Shown here: piece after piece, positions 27,189 through 36,948 of the stretch
How the letters are laid out: the number at the start of each line of letters is the position of its first letter
How positions within the stretch are numbered: the stretch's first letter is position 1
From: Marinomonas spartinae
Lineage (GTDB): Bacteria > Pseudomonadota > Gammaproteobacteria > Pseudomonadales > Marinomonadaceae
Assembly (NCBI RefSeq): GCF_016461715.1
Contig: NZ_JAEMUI010000002.1
Coordinates: forward strand, 1 to 64,000
Direction of reading: 5' to 3'
Length of the DNA: 64,000 nt
Made by a program: the position numbers and the translations under genes
The notes under the pieces: generated by a model
What the model saw: only the letters and a program-made list of their open reading frames with translations
The model's database searches: none
What the model was told of the DNA's origin: nothing

Positions 27189-28184
27189 GTGAGCGTTCAG
27201 TGGTATCCAGGACACATGAACAAAGCGCGTCGAGAAATCGAACAGGTGATGACGCAAGTCGATGTGGTCATCGAGGTGTTGGATGCGCGCATTCCAGATT
27301 CAAGTCAAAATCCAATGTTAACAACCTTGCGAGCAGGCGTGCCTGTGCTGCGTTTGTTGAATAAAAAAGATTTGGCCGATAAAGCACGTCTTGCGTTGTG
27401 GCTAGAGCACTGGCAGGGGAATGATACGATTTTAGCTCACCCTTTTTCGACTCAGGATAAAGCCGATGTGGCAAAGATTGCTCAATGGGTGAGTCAGTTG
27501 GTACCACATCGCGGCACGGCAGAAAAACCGATACGCGCTATGATTGCTGGCATTCCAAATGTTGGTAAATCCAGTTTGATGAATGCTTTATTAGGCCGTC
27601 GCGTTGCAAAAGTTGGCGATGAGCCTGCTGTCACAAAAGCGCAGCAAAAGTTAAAAGTGACAAATGGTTTTGTTTTACTGGATACGCCAGGCATTCTTTG
27701 GCCTAAAATAGAGAATCCAGACGCCAGTTATCGTTTAGCAGTTACCGGTGCGGTGCGTGATACGGCGATTGATTATGAAGATGTGGCCTTAGTTGGCTTG
27801 CGCTTTTTTATTAAGGATTATCAAGACGCATTAGTAACGCGCTACAAGCTTAAAGACTTGAGTAGCGATCCTTATGAAGTATTAAAAGTGATTGGCTCTA
27901 AGCGCGGCGCGTTACGAGCAGGTGGCAAAATAGACATGCATAAGGCAGCTGAAGTGTTTTTGAACGATGTAAGAACCGGTGCGATTGGCCCTTATGTAAT
28001 GGAAACGCCTGAGATGATTGCTTATGAAGAGCAATTGGTAGAAGAGGCGAAGGCCAAAAAAGAAGCAGAAAAGCAGGCTCGATTGGCAGCTGCCATACCG
28101 CAGCGTCAGCAGGAAAAAAACCGAGAATACCGAAACCAACAAGCCCAACAGCAGGATGCTAAAGCAGGTGATGAGACTGAGTGA
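27189..28184 (+). CDS. Ribosome biogenesis GTPase YlqF/RbgA
   Basis: A GTG start gives the family N-terminus MSVQWYPGHMNKARREI. The 331-residue protein is a circularly permuted GTPase: G4 NKKD at 58-61 precedes G1 GIPNVGKSS at 121-129, then G3 DTPG at 165-168. A C-terminal helical domain and a Lys/Glu/Gln-rich tail follow. In Bacillus RbgA matures the 50S subunit; the gammaproteobacterial orthologue is presumed similar. It overlaps nothing upstream, and its TGA sits 12 bases before the YacL-like start. Confidence 0.92.
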   Translation: MSVQWYPGHMNKARREIEQVMTQVDVVIEVLDARIPDSSQNPMLTTLRAGVPVLRLLNKKDLADKARLALWLEHWQGNDTILAHPFSTQDKADVAKIAQWVSQLVPHRGTAEKPIRAMIAGIPNVGKSSLMNALLGRRVAKVGDEPAVTKAQQKLKVTNGFVLLDTPGILWPKIENPDASYRLAVTGAVRDTAIDYEDVALVGLRFFIKDYQDALVTRYKLKDLSSDPYEVLKVIGSKRGALRAGGKIDMHKAAEVFLNDVRTGAIGPYVMETPEMIAYEEQLVEEAKAKKEAEKQARLAAAIPQRQQEKNREYRNQQAQQQDAKAGDETE

Positions 28185-28195
28185 GGTTTAAGGCT

Positions 28196-28576
28196 ATGGA
28201 TTATAATATTGCCTTTGATCAGGATGAAAATTCCTATCGTATTTATACAGATTATGAATTTGCGGCCATTGCAGAATGGGTGGCATTGTATTTAACAGGT
28301 AAGGAAGATATTCAGCGTGTGTTAATGGCCACTACATTGGCGGAATCTGAAAAGGAAACCACCAAAATGAAATATGGCCCTTTCGATGTGTTGATCAACG
28401 AAGAGGGAGTCTCAGTATCACGGCAAGTTGACTGGGACTCAGCCGCTGAAGAAATCAAAGCTATGTTTGATACGCAAGAGAGTTTTTACCAAACGTCTTC
28501 CGATGGTGTTCAAGCGGAATGCGGACTAGAAGATTTTATGGATTTATTAGAAAATTGGTATGATGTGTTGCAGTAG
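28196..28576 (+). CDS. YacL-like UPF0231 family protein
   Basis: The ATG at 28196 gives a 126-residue protein starting MDYNIAF, as in YacL. GAGG stands 9 bases before it; a GTG at 28181 overlaps the previous stop and is less likely. The protein is acidic and soluble and ends with AECGLEDFMDLLENW, closely matching the YacL C-terminal pattern (CGVEDFL). The family has no established function. It lies 11 bases after the YlqF gene and is probably cotranscribed with it. Confidence 0.75.
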   Translation: MDYNIAFDQDENSYRIYTDYEFAAIAEWVALYLTGKEDIQRVLMATTLAESEKETTKMKYGPFDVLINEEGVSVSRQVDWDSAAEEIKAMFDTQESFYQTSSDGVQAECGLEDFMDLLENWYDVLQ

Positions 28577-28644
28577 TTGTTCGATACGTTGGCTGGGTTT
28601 ACACTAGCGCCTGTTTATTCTTTTTACGCATTAAGGGAGCCGAT

Positions 28645-29244
28645 ATGCTCATCGAATTGGAAAAAGCCCGTGCCCGAAATAATGTTGTCCGCATTTTTCG
28701 TGAGGATTTAGACGGTCCAGATAATTGGACGGACGGCTTTGTTGTGGATGCCAATGAGGAGATGGTATTACTCCAATTAGTGGATGATGGTGTTCATCTA
28801 AATGGCTATCAAATTTTATTTTTAGAAGACATTAGTGATTTTGTTCATCCGGCTCCTTTTAATGATTTTCAAAAACGGGTTTTGGCGCTCCGCGGTGAAG
28901 AAGTTGAAGATCCAGAGGTGGATTTAGATGATTTAGCGGTTTTGTTGATTGATATCAGCGAGGAATATGGTCTTGTGACCTTGCACCGTGAAGAGGTCGA
29001 ACCTGACAGCTGTGAAATTGGTCGTGTCGTAAAAGCCGATGCGGTGACCTATGAGCTTGAAGAAATAGGATCGGATGCACGCTGGTTCGATGATACTTTT
29101 GAATACGATCTATACGACATTACGCGTATTGAGTTCGGTGGCGCTTATGAAGAAGCTCTTATCATGGCCAATGATGATATGGGGGATGACGCTTACGAGC
29201 TTGCCGATGAATATGAAGATGATGGTTTGCTTGTAGAAGAATAG
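28645..29244 (+). CDS. Very acidic protein with an internal duplication
   Basis: I do not recognise this 199-residue protein. It appears to hold two similar modules. Residues ~17-70 (VVRIFREDLDGPDNWTDGFV onward) and ~110-175 (LVTLHREEVEPDSCEIGRVV onward) share the order strand, acidic loop, glycine turn, strand and then a YQI/YDI-LEDI-type end, like small beta-barrel modules. Asp and Glu dominate, and the C-terminus is a long acidic tail. No signal peptide or membrane helix is present. It is the last gene before a strong terminator and probably belongs to the YlqF-YacL transcript. Confidence 0.72.
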   Translation: MLIELEKARARNNVVRIFREDLDGPDNWTDGFVVDANEEMVLLQLVDDGVHLNGYQILFLEDISDFVHPAPFNDFQKRVLALRGEEVEDPEVDLDDLAVLLIDISEEYGLVTLHREEVEPDSCEIGRVVKADAVTYELEEIGSDARWFDDTFEYDLYDITRIEFGGAYEEALIMANDDMGDDAYELADEYEDDGLLVEE

Positions 29245-29266
29245 CTAGCGGGTTACAAATTGTAAG

Positions 29267-29295
29267 AAAACGCCCATATTATGGGCGTTTTTTTT
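29267..29295 (+). terminator. Rho-independent terminator
   Basis: An ACGCCCA/TGGGCGT stem flanked by A and T runs is followed by eight Ts, 22 bases after the acidic-protein stop. Confidence 0.92.
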
Positions 29296-29386
29296 GTCTT
29301 CGTGCTATGTTCCTTTTTTATAATCGGGACTGAGTTTAGTGGTGCGAATTTTCTGACTACTCATTTATTATATTAGGACTGTTCTT

Positions 29387-31738
29387 ATGCCAAGGGCGTT
29401 GATCGTTGTTCTTTGTGTTTTGCTTTTTTCCGGCTGTGCGCTATTTGCCAGTCAGCAATTAGATAGTAGTTTCGGCGTGGAAAAAGTCGCAAATCGTGAA
29501 GGCCAGTCGGTCTCAGAGGCAGATGCTGAATTTTATAATGATCAGGTTCGCCCCATTTTGGATAACCGTTGTGTTACTTGTCATGCCTGTTATGACGCCC
29601 CTTGCCAACTAAAATTCACTGCGCCTGAGGGGATTGAGCGGGGCGGTTCAAAAGAGTTGGTGTACGATGGCACACGCCTGCTTGCGGCGACGCCCACGCG
29701 GCTTTTTATTGATGCGCAAACGACTCAACAATGGCGTGATAAAGGTTTTTACCCAGTTTTAAATGAACGCAGACAGTCACCTGCAGCCAATTTAGACGGT
29801 AGCTTAGTGTATCGTGCGATAGCCTTACGAAAAAAACAGGGGAATTTTACCCAAGCGGTTTTGTCGGATGATTACGACTTTTCCATTTATCGTAATCAAC
29901 AGTGTCCTACCATAGAAGAGTACTCTTCTTTCGAGCATGCCTTTCCAAGGTGGGGGATGCCATATGGTCTTCCTGCCTTAACAGACAACGAATTTAATAT
30001 TTTAGTACGTTGGCTTGCGTCAGGCGCCAAAATGCCAGCAGCTAAGCCCCTGCCGGACCGCGTTCAACAACGTGTAGCTTTGTGGGAAAGCCGATTAAAT
30101 GGCAATACACTAAAAGAACGCTTGGTAGATCGCTATATTTATGAGCATGTCTTTTTGTACAGCTTGTACTTAGGTAATGATAATGATATCCGCTTTAAGC
30201 TAGTGCGATCAAAGACGCCTCCAGGCCAGCCAATTGATCGTATCGCGACGCGTCGCCCCTATGATGACCCGGGTGTAAAGCGTGTGTATTATCGTTTATG
30301 GCGAGATCCTGAAGTGAAAGTTCAAAAGAATCACATTCCTTTTGAATTGAATGAGACGGTATATAAACGCTGGCAGTCTGATTTTTATTCTCAGGATTAT
30401 AAGGTAACGAAAGATCCAGGTTATTCGCCTGAGGTTGCGACCAATCCCTTTAAAGCATTTGCTCAGCTGCCAGTTGGTGGACGTTATCGCTTTATGCTTG
30501 ACCATGCTCAAGACACTATTATGTCGTTTATCAAAGGGCCGGTTTGCCATGGGCAAGTCGCTGTCAATGTGATTAATGATCATTTTTGGGTGTTTTTTGT
30601 GAATCCTGAAAAGGGCATTAATCAGGAAACAGCGAAGTTTCTAGAGACACAAGTACAACATTTAGATCTGCCAGCAGAAAGCAGTAGTAATGCATTGCCT
30701 TTATCTTCATGGGTGCGTTTTTCCCAGCAACAAAAAGAGTATTTGTCGGCTAAGGCGAAGCTGATTGATAACAATTTAGGTAATAAAATTCCACTTAATC
30801 TGAGCTTAATCTGGAACGGTGATGGCCACAATGAGAATGCGGCTTTAACGATTTTCCGGAATTTTGACAATGCCAGTGTGGTTAAAGGCTTGGTTGGGCA
30901 AGATCCCAAAACGGCTTGGGTGATTGATTACCCCTTATTAGAACGTATTCATTACTTGTTGGTGGCCGGATTTGATGTTTACGGAAATGTTGGTCATCAA
31001 TTAAATACTCGCTTATACATGGACTTCTTGCGTATAGAGGGTGAAATGAACTTTTTGATGCTCTTGCCCAGGGATGAGCGTTCGACTATTCGCCAGTATT
31101 GGTATCGTGGTGCGAACCAGACAATTAAGGATTATATTTTTAGTGCTTACTTTAAGATCAGTGCTCAGTCGCAGATTCATTATACGACGTCTCACCACGA
31201 GGCTGAATTATTTAATAAATTGAAAGAGCGGTTGGCTAAGGTGCTTAACCATGCTTACGATTTGGATGAAACAAATTTGTCTGAGCATGACATTGCATTA
31301 CTGAAAAGTTTGCAAACATTGCAAGGTAAAGGTTTGCAGTATTTGCCGAACACTGCGTTGGTGTTAGTAACGACTCATGGTAAGCCAAAAGAGTTGTTAA
31401 CGCTGATTTTAAATCAGGCGCATAGTAATATTTCAAGTTTATTGAACGAGTCGGCCACACGTTTACCTTCTGAAGACACAGTAACAGTGACAAAAGGTGT
31501 CGTTGGTGATTATCCAAACCTCTTGATGCGGGTAGAAGAAAGTGATATTCCGGATTTGGTGCATAGAGTTTCAGCTTTGCAAACGCGAGAGGATTTCACC
31601 CAGTTAGTGAATCAATATGGGATACGTCGTACTAACCCAGCATTCTGGACGGTGAGTGATGAAATTGCTGAGCTGAATAAAGAAGAGCGGCCTCGGGCCA
31701 GTGGTATTCTGGATTACAATCGACTAGAAAACCGCTAA
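29387..31738 (+). CDS. cti: Fatty acid cis-trans isomerase
   Basis: This 783-residue periplasmic protein has a lipoprotein-type signal (LLFSGC, Cys17) and a c-type heme motif C62-V-T-C65-H66, both matching Cti of Pseudomonas and Vibrio; most Cti proteins have a cleavable signal, so true lipidation is uncertain. Cti turns cis-unsaturated fatty acyl chains of membrane lipids into trans isomers without ATP, quickly stiffening the membrane under solvent, heat or osmotic stress. Length is typical. AGGA lies about 7 bases before the ATG. It is apparently monocistronic. Confidence 0.93.
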   Translation: MPRALIVVLCVLLFSGCALFASQQLDSSFGVEKVANREGQSVSEADAEFYNDQVRPILDNRCVTCHACYDAPCQLKFTAPEGIERGGSKELVYDGTRLLAATPTRLFIDAQTTQQWRDKGFYPVLNERRQSPAANLDGSLVYRAIALRKKQGNFTQAVLSDDYDFSIYRNQQCPTIEEYSSFEHAFPRWGMPYGLPALTDNEFNILVRWLASGAKMPAAKPLPDRVQQRVALWESRLNGNTLKERLVDRYIYEHVFLYSLYLGNDNDIRFKLVRSKTPPGQPIDRIATRRPYDDPGVKRVYYRLWRDPEVKVQKNHIPFELNETVYKRWQSDFYSQDYKVTKDPGYSPEVATNPFKAFAQLPVGGRYRFMLDHAQDTIMSFIKGPVCHGQVAVNVINDHFWVFFVNPEKGINQETAKFLETQVQHLDLPAESSSNALPLSSWVRFSQQQKEYLSAKAKLIDNNLGNKIPLNLSLIWNGDGHNENAALTIFRNFDNASVVKGLVGQDPKTAWVIDYPLLERIHYLLVAGFDVYGNVGHQLNTRLYMDFLRIEGEMNFLMLLPRDERSTIRQYWYRGANQTIKDYIFSAYFKISAQSQIHYTTSHHEAELFNKLKERLAKVLNHAYDLDETNLSEHDIALLKSLQTLQGKGLQYLPNTALVLVTTHGKPKELLTLILNQAHSNISSLLNESATRLPSEDTVTVTKGVVGDYPNLLMRVEESDIPDLVHRVSALQTREDFTQLVNQYGIRRTNPAFWTVSDEIAELNKEERPRASGILDYNRLENR

Positions 31739-31778
31739 TGTTTCGATAGATCAAAACTGATATCGATAGCGTGTAGAT

Positions 31779-31810
31779 ATGGGCTCATGGCTTAACGGCT
31801 TTGGGCCCAT
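31779..31810 (+). terminator. Weak hairpin after cti
   Basis: A 6-bp stem (31779-31784 with 31805-31810) with a long loop lies 40 bases after the cti stop, without a T tract. The remaining gap to 31974 is AT-rich with no gene. Confidence 0.3.
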
Positions 31811-31974
31811 TTACTTTGTTGGAAACGCCTTCTTGGATATAAGCGGTTCTTTGTTTGATTTTATTCTTATATATCGAAATATTTCGAACTTACACTTTTT
31901 CTGCAAACTCTTAGACTTGTCTATTGGTAATTGTCCCCAATTTAAGATGTATAAAGATTAAACGGATATATATT

Positions 31975-32979
31975 ATGATACCTTTTTCCATACTTGATTT
32001 GTCGCCGATAGGGCAAGGCAAATCCATTTCAGAATCCTTCTCTTTGAGCTTAGCAATGGCTCAAAGGGCAGAAACTCACGGTTATCAGCGTTACTGGCTG
32101 GCAGAACATCATGGGATGTCTGGTGTTGGAAGCTCTTCCCCTGCTGTTTTGCTATCTCATATCGGCGCGGGTACCTCGACCATTCGGTTGGGAGCTGGTG
32201 GCATTATGTTGCCGAATCACGCGCCATTGGTTGTGGCCGAGCAGTTTGGTACCTTGGCGGAGCTGTATCCAAATCGAATTGATTTGGGGTTAGGTCGAGC
32301 CCCTGGGACAGATATGCTCACTGCGCGAGCATTACGTCGTAATATGCAGGCCTCTGTTGATGACTACCCGCAGGATGTGCAAGAGTTAGAACGTTTGTTA
32401 GGGGACGGGCCTTTTGATAAAGGTATTGTTGCCGTGCCGGGCCGACAGACGAATGTGCCACTTTGGTTACTAGGGTCAAGTTTGTATAGTGCGCAAGTGG
32501 CTGCCGAGTTTGGTTTGCCTTATTCCTTTGCTTCTCATTTTGCCCCAGATCAATTGATGCAAGCTTTGACGGTGTATCGACGACACTTTAAACCCAAAAA
32601 AGAGGGGGATAAGCCCTATACAATGGCTGGCATTATGGCGGTGTTGGCCGATACACAAGAAGAAGCGGATTACCTGTTCACTTCTGCTCAGCAACAGTTT
32701 GTTAATTTACGCCGTGGTGGAAACCATGCTTTTCCTGCTCCGGTTGAATCGATGGATACGATTTGGTCTCCCAGCGAAAGTCATATGGTGTCCCATGCGT
32801 TGCAATTTGCTGTGGTGGGGACGAAAGCCTCAGTAGCACATCAACTCAGTAGTTTTATTGAAAAAACGGAGATTGATGAGTTGATTATCTCGTTTCCTAT
32901 TTATGATGGTGAGAAACGACTCGCGTCTCTTGGTTTGATGTCCGAGTTGCGTCATGAAATGGTGGATTATGTGGCTTAA
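31975..32979 (+). CDS. Luciferase-like flavin monooxygenase (YhbW-like)
   Basis: The ATG at 31975 gives 334 residues and the family start [15 protein letters not shown]; an upstream ATG adds 17 unlikely residues. The TIM-barrel LLM fold is shown by [39 protein letters not shown] and [13 protein letters not shown], all very close to E. coli YhbW. Members use reduced FMN and oxygen; no substrate is established for this group. The gene stands alone between two hairpins. Confidence 0.9.
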   Translation: MIPFSILDLSPIGQGKSISESFSLSLAMAQRAETHGYQRYWLAEHHGMSGVGSSSPAVLLSHIGAGTSTIRLGAGGIMLPNHAPLVVAEQFGTLAELYPNRIDLGLGRAPGTDMLTARALRRNMQASVDDYPQDVQELERLLGDGPFDKGIVAVPGRQTNVPLWLLGSSLYSAQVAAEFGLPYSFASHFAPDQLMQALTVYRRHFKPKKEGDKPYTMAGIMAVLADTQEEADYLFTSAQQQFVNLRRGGNHAFPAPVESMDTIWSPSESHMVSHALQFAVVGTKASVAHQLSSFIEKTEIDELIISFPIYDGEKRLASLGLMSELRHEMVDYVA

Positions 32980-33004
32980 CGGCTAGTCTGCTCCCTTTAT
33001 AAAT

Positions 33005-33036
33005 AAACGCCTTACGGGCTTCCCTGTAAGGCGTTT
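33005..33036. terminator. Bidirectional terminator between convergent genes
   Basis: An 11-bp perfect stem (33005-33015 with 33026-33036) lies between the LLM gene and the lipid A acyltransferase gene, followed by GTTGTTTT on the + strand. Confidence 0.75.
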
Positions 33037-33060
33037 GTTGTTTTAAATAGATAAATTTGA

Positions 33061-33990
33061 CTACATGGTATCGTACGGCGATGGATCACCATGATTCACC
33101 GGGGTTTTAAAGCGGCGGTGAGACCATAAGTATTGCTCTTTTTTGTTCTCAATGGCTTTTTCCATCAGTTGGTTAATGATGGTGGCGTTGATAACATCAT
33201 CATCCGTTGGATAATCCGGTACTTCGCTAAAGCGATAAGTATAACCCGTCTTTGTACGACCATAATCCAATAACAGCACTGGGGCTTTAGTCATTTTCGC
33301 AATGCGTCCAATATGAGAGATGGTCGCGCATTTGCGTCCAAAGAAGGGGGCAAATACCGAATGTTTGCGGCCATAATCTTGGTCAACCGCGTACCAGACG
33401 GGTTTATTTTGCTTAAGCGATTTGAGAACTTCGCGCATATCCGAGCGCTCAATGGTTTTGCTATAGACCTTTTTACGCTGATGTTCCATTACCCAATTAA
33501 AAACAGGGCTATTTTGGCGCTTATAAATAGGGTGGAGGTCTAAGTGACTGGCGATTAAGGTGCCACATAAATCCAATGGTGAAAAATGGCCACTGATTAA
33601 AATACAGCCTCTGCCTGCTTCGAGGGCTTTATCCACCACATATTGAGAGTCAAACTCCACTCTCGGCAATAATTTTGATGCAGGCTGATACCACGCATCG
33701 AAGGTTTCCAATAAGCCTTTGCCAGCACTGATAAAGTGTGCTTTGGTAAGGCTCTCACGTTCTTGTGCGTTCATTTCTGGGTAGCAAATTTTAAAGTTTA
33801 CATCGCAGATATGGCGACGTTTGCGTGCCAGTTTGTATACTAACAAGCCAAGGTATTTTCCAAGGGTTTGTTTGGCTTGCCAGGGTAAAAAGCTGATTAA
33901 ATAGGTGATGCCCATGACGATCCAAGTGAACCAATATTTGGGTGCTAATAATTGCTTCAAAGTTAAGTCTTTCGTGCTTTTATCAGCCAC
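33061..33990 (-). CDS. Lipid A biosynthesis acyltransferase (LpxL/HtrB family)
   Basis: The start is a GTG at 33990, with GGAGGG six bases upstream inside the end of kdkA; the longer ATG frame at 34044 would overlap kdkA by 62 bases. The 309-residue protein has one N-terminal membrane segment and the catalytic HX4D pair in SGHFSPLDLCG. It transfers a secondary acyl chain (probably laurate or similar) to Kdo-lipid A at the inner membrane's cytoplasmic face. Coupling to kdkA fits LPS inner-core synthesis. Chain specificity is unknown. Confidence 0.9.
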   Translation of the reverse strand: MADKSTKDLTLKQLLAPKYWFTWIVMGITYLISFLPWQAKQTLGKYLGLLVYKLARKRRHICDVNFKICYPEMNAQERESLTKAHFISAGKGLLETFDAWYQPASKLLPRVEFDSQYVVDKALEAGRGCILISGHFSPLDLCGTLIASHLDLHPIYKRQNSPVFNWVMEHQRKKVYSKTIERSDMREVLKSLKQNKPVWYAVDQDYGRKHSVFAPFFGRKCATISHIGRIAKMTKAPVLLLDYGRTKTGYTYRFSEVPDYPTDDDVINATIINQLMEKAIENKKEQYLWSHRRFKTPVNHGDPSPYDTM

Positions 33991-34693
33991 GATATCCCTC
34001 CAGTAAGTCGTGCCACTGCTCGTCAGAGACGGTAAAGTGGGCATGTTTTTGTGATTCTTTATTGAGTGAGCGTTTGAGGCGGTCTAGGTTGTTTTGTGGC
34101 CACTCTTCATTAATAGGTCGTTGATCACATTTATCAAAGTCAATCACCCATACCTTTTTATTATCGTCGATCATGATGTTATGGCAATTTAGATCGGAAT
34201 GATGAATGCCATGGTCGTGAAATTGTCTGATTACTCGGCCAATGTCATACCAATTTATTTCACTGCTGAAACCGTCTTTTAGTATGTCAAAAAGATCTCG
34301 GGCACAATCAATAGTTTCTGTGATCAGGGTGGCTTTGTAGTAACCTTTTTTAACGGTATATATTCCACCGATGGGTCTTGGCACAGGCAATCCTATGTCT
34401 CGCATGGTTTCTAACAAACTAAGCTCTAACCAAGGGCGTGTTTTTTTGTGCCCTGAAAAGAGGAAATACGATTTGTTAAATTTAGCAACCAATCCACCAC
34501 GGCGGTAGCGTCGCATAACAAACTGGCCGTAGTTACTGATAATAAACCAGACGGCACCACGACCTTGGGCCGTACCTGTGAGCGCGCCCTGTTTTTTCCA
34601 ATAGTCTGGAGTGAACCAGTTGGTGTCAATTGGCAAGGACGTATCGCTGGTTAACAATACGGTATGAGCATCAATAATGTGTGTATCAGGCAT
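33983..34693 (-). CDS. kdkA: 3-deoxy-D-manno-octulosonic acid kinase
   Basis: This 236-residue KdkA/WaaP-type small-molecule kinase shows HDHGIHHSDLNCHNIMIDD with catalytic Asp, and the metal-binding DFDKC. It phosphorylates the Kdo residue of LPS at O-4, as in Haemophilus and Vibrio, which carry a single Kdo. Its stop overlaps the acyltransferase GTG, implying coupled translation. A heptosyltransferase gene is divergently arranged next to it, so the locus builds the LPS inner core. Confidence 0.92.
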   Translation of the reverse strand: MPDTHIIDAHTVLLTSDTSLPIDTNWFTPDYWKKQGALTGTAQGRGAVWFIISNYGQFVMRRYRRGGLVAKFNKSYFLFSGHKKTRPWLELSLLETMRDIGLPVPRPIGGIYTVKKGYYKATLITETIDCARDLFDILKDGFSSEINWYDIGRVIRQFHDHGIHHSDLNCHNIMIDDNKKVWVIDFDKCDQRPINEEWPQNNLDRLKRSLNKESQKHAHFTVSDEQWHDLLEGYRG

Positions 34694-34856
34694 AACACTC
34701 GCTTGAAAATGATACGGATTAAGAATTTGTTGTTCGCATTAATGGTTCTGGTGCGAGACTCTATTATGTCGTTTTCTTTTTGCGGATTATTTTCGACACA
34801 TTCAAAGCTGGCTATTCTATAATACTCGCCGATTTTAAACAGCCTTTGAGGACAAG

Positions 34857-35882
34857 ATGACACAAGAAAGCATTCAACGTATCGCCGTCGTTCGATTATC
34901 CGCTTTGGGGGATGTGTGTCATGCGATGTCCGTAGTCAGTGCAATTCAAAAGCGTTACCCTCAAGCATCCATTACTTGGATAACAGGGCCAGCCGAAGCA
35001 CAATTGGCTCGGCTTATTCCCAATATCGATGTCCGTGTCTATGACAAAAAATCCGGTTTCAAGGGAATGTTTGCATTAGGAAAGTCGTTAAAAGGGCAAG
35101 AGTTTGATGTCTTACTTCATATGCAATGGTCATTGCGTGCCAGTCTGTTAACGCGTGTATTAAAAGCAAAGCGTCGTATTGGTTTTGCTCGGTCTCATTC
35201 ACGAGAAAAACAACATTGGTTTGTGAATGAATTAGCCCCTGAGCCAAGTGGCAAACATGTGTTGGATGCTTTGATGTCTCTTGCCCGCGCTATTGATGTG
35301 CCTGAGCAAGCGCCTGTGTGGCATGTGGACATCCCGCCTAGTGGTCTTGATCTACCTAAGCGTTATGTGGTTGTGAATCCATGTGGTTCAAAAGTGACAA
35401 AAGATTGGACACTTGAAGGCTATCGAACCTTGATTGCTTCGTTGTTAGAAAACCACATCGATGTGGTCGTGACAGGGGGGCCGAGTAAGCGTGAGGTGCA
35501 GGTTTGTCAGGCGGTAAGCGAGGGGTTTGATGTGCTGAACCTCGTGGGACAGACGAGTATTACCTCGTTGTTTGATGTGATTCAGCGTGCCGAATTGGTG
35601 ATTAGTCCCGATACTGGTCCTGCGCATATGGCCACTGTGGTGAATACACCTGTCATTGCCTTGTTTGCTTTATCAAACCCAATGCGAACAGGACCTTATA
35701 ATGATCAAGAGAACGTCGTGAGCGTTTATCGTGAATTGGTCGAAGAGGAAAAGGGCAAGCCTGTGGAAATGCTGCCTTGGGCAACGACGGTTCATCGTGA
35801 GGATGCGATGGCACAATTACCGATAGATCGTGTAATGAAAAAGGTCAACAAGGTAATTCGTCAATTGGATTTGGTTAGTTAG
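34857..35882 (+). CDS. Glycosyltransferase family 9 (heptosyltransferase)
   Basis: This 341-residue GT-B enzyme has the N-terminal IAVVRLSALGDVCHAMSVV and the donor-site PDTGPAHMA motif near residue 255, both typical of ADP-heptose:LPS heptosyltransferases. GAGGAC precedes the ATG by 5 bases. It is expected to add heptose to the Kdo or heptose of the LPS core on the cytoplasmic face. Assignment to WaaC, WaaF or WaaQ is not possible by eye. Divergent from kdkA with a 163-base shared promoter region. Confidence 0.88.
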   Translation: MTQESIQRIAVVRLSALGDVCHAMSVVSAIQKRYPQASITWITGPAEAQLARLIPNIDVRVYDKKSGFKGMFALGKSLKGQEFDVLLHMQWSLRASLLTRVLKAKRRIGFARSHSREKQHWFVNELAPEPSGKHVLDALMSLARAIDVPEQAPVWHVDIPPSGLDLPKRYVVVNPCGSKVTKDWTLEGYRTLIASLLENHIDVVVTGGPSKREVQVCQAVSEGFDVLNLVGQTSITSLFDVIQRAELVISPDTGPAHMATVVNTPVIALFALSNPMRTGPYNDQENVVSVYRELVEEEKGKPVEMLPWATTVHREDAMAQLPIDRVMKKVNKVIRQLDLVS

Positions 35883-35908
35883 TGTGTTGCAAGTCTCTGA
35901 AATGACTT

Positions 35909-35940
35909 CCGCTCAATAGAACTGATGGTCTATTGAGCGG
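35909..35940. terminator. Bidirectional terminator between convergent genes
   Basis: A perfect 12-bp stem (35909-35920 with 35929-35940) with an 8-base loop lies between the heptosyltransferase and the MTHFR-like gene. Confidence 0.8.
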
Positions 35941-35947
35941 ATGTATT

Positions 35948-36910
35948 TTATTCATCGGCAAACTCTTTTTCTGCCAATTTCAAATCGAGAGTCGCTTTGA
36001 GTAGTTTGTAAAGATGAATAGAGGCATCAATCTCTTCTTTACGATTGGTTAAACTTTCAATGTTTAGCCCTAGTGGGACGCCATCCGGTAGGGCTGTTTC
36101 GATAATTTGCTCTAAAGCGCTGCGGCAAATCTTGATGGATTCTGCCAAGGGAGCGTCTGAATTTAGGATGCGATTTTTCGTTGCAACAGGCACGGAAATG
36201 CCTAACCACTCCATAAACTCTAATGTCTTCGCACTGCCACATGGGGTAAAAGTAAGAATAATACGCTTTGGTGCAACCCCTTGTTCCTTACAGATTTGGG
36301 CATATTGGCTGATAAGATCTGCCGTGGCTTGCGGGTTGTATACAGCTTGAGAAATAAAGAATTCACAGCCTGCTTTAGATTTGTTCATCAAACGTACGTG
36401 TTCGTCTTTCTTTTTGGCGTGGCGTTCAGCAATGGTGACGCCACCAAGATGAAAGGCTTGAGGCGCATGCTGTAAGGCCAAGTAGGCTTCAGAAAGTGGT
36501 AGCTTGATATTGCCTTCAGACGATGGCGAGCCAACTAAAACAATGTCTCTAATATCGAACTCATCCCATGCTTCTTGTAGCCAACCAGAAAATTCTTCTG
36601 AAGAGCGTGAAGAGACCGATTTGTAGGTGATGACAGGTGAGCCTGAGGCCTCTTTTAAGCGTTTTGACCATGCCCGTGGGTCATGAGTTTCCAAATAGGG
36701 AAAAGGACGAGGTTTATCGATGCGGCTGCTTTCATCTTGAATATCGTAGACAATCAATCCATCAATATCGATGCCATTGAGACGTTCTAGCAACTTTTGA
36801 CTGATTTGTACAAGTTGTTCATCATCCACAGAAGATTTAGGTGGCGTGGTACCAATAAAATAAACACCTCGGCTAGGGTCTGCAAATTTGGTTGCTAGTT
36901 GCGTTTTCAT
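35948..36910 (-). CDS. Methylenetetrahydrofolate reductase-like protein
   Basis: The 320-residue protein has MTHFR-type landmarks: a C-terminal-half FHLGGVTIAERH segment (the flavin/folate region), KSKAGCEFFISQAVYN (equivalent of the AGADFxITQ motif), and a TFTPCGSAKTLEFMEWLGI stretch. The N-terminus departs from canonical MetF (FIGTTPPKS instead of a FEFFPP motif), so it is a divergent relative rather than clear MetF, and folate reduction is not certain. It is monocistronic, with hairpins in the upstream region. A second, canonical metF elsewhere would be expected if this one has another role. Confidence 0.68.
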   Translation of the reverse strand: MKTQLATKFADPSRGVYFIGTTPPKSSVDDEQLVQISQKLLERLNGIDIDGLIVYDIQDESSRIDKPRPFPYLETHDPRAWSKRLKEASGSPVITYKSVSSRSSEEFSGWLQEAWDEFDIRDIVLVGSPSSEGNIKLPLSEAYLALQHAPQAFHLGGVTIAERHAKKKDEHVRLMNKSKAGCEFFISQAVYNPQATADLISQYAQICKEQGVAPKRIILTFTPCGSAKTLEFMEWLGISVPVATKNRILNSDAPLAESIKICRSALEQIIETALPDGVPLGLNIESLTNRKEEIDASIHLYKLLKATLDLKLAEKEFADE

Positions 36911-36948
36911 AATGCCACACTCTTCTCTTGTTCTGTATTAGGTCTTTT

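Noticed and set aside
27164..27364. A 66-codon plus-strand ORF overlapping the YlqF start
   Set aside because: It is out of frame with a clear GTPase gene, and its own product is low-complexity Arg/Ser-rich sequence.
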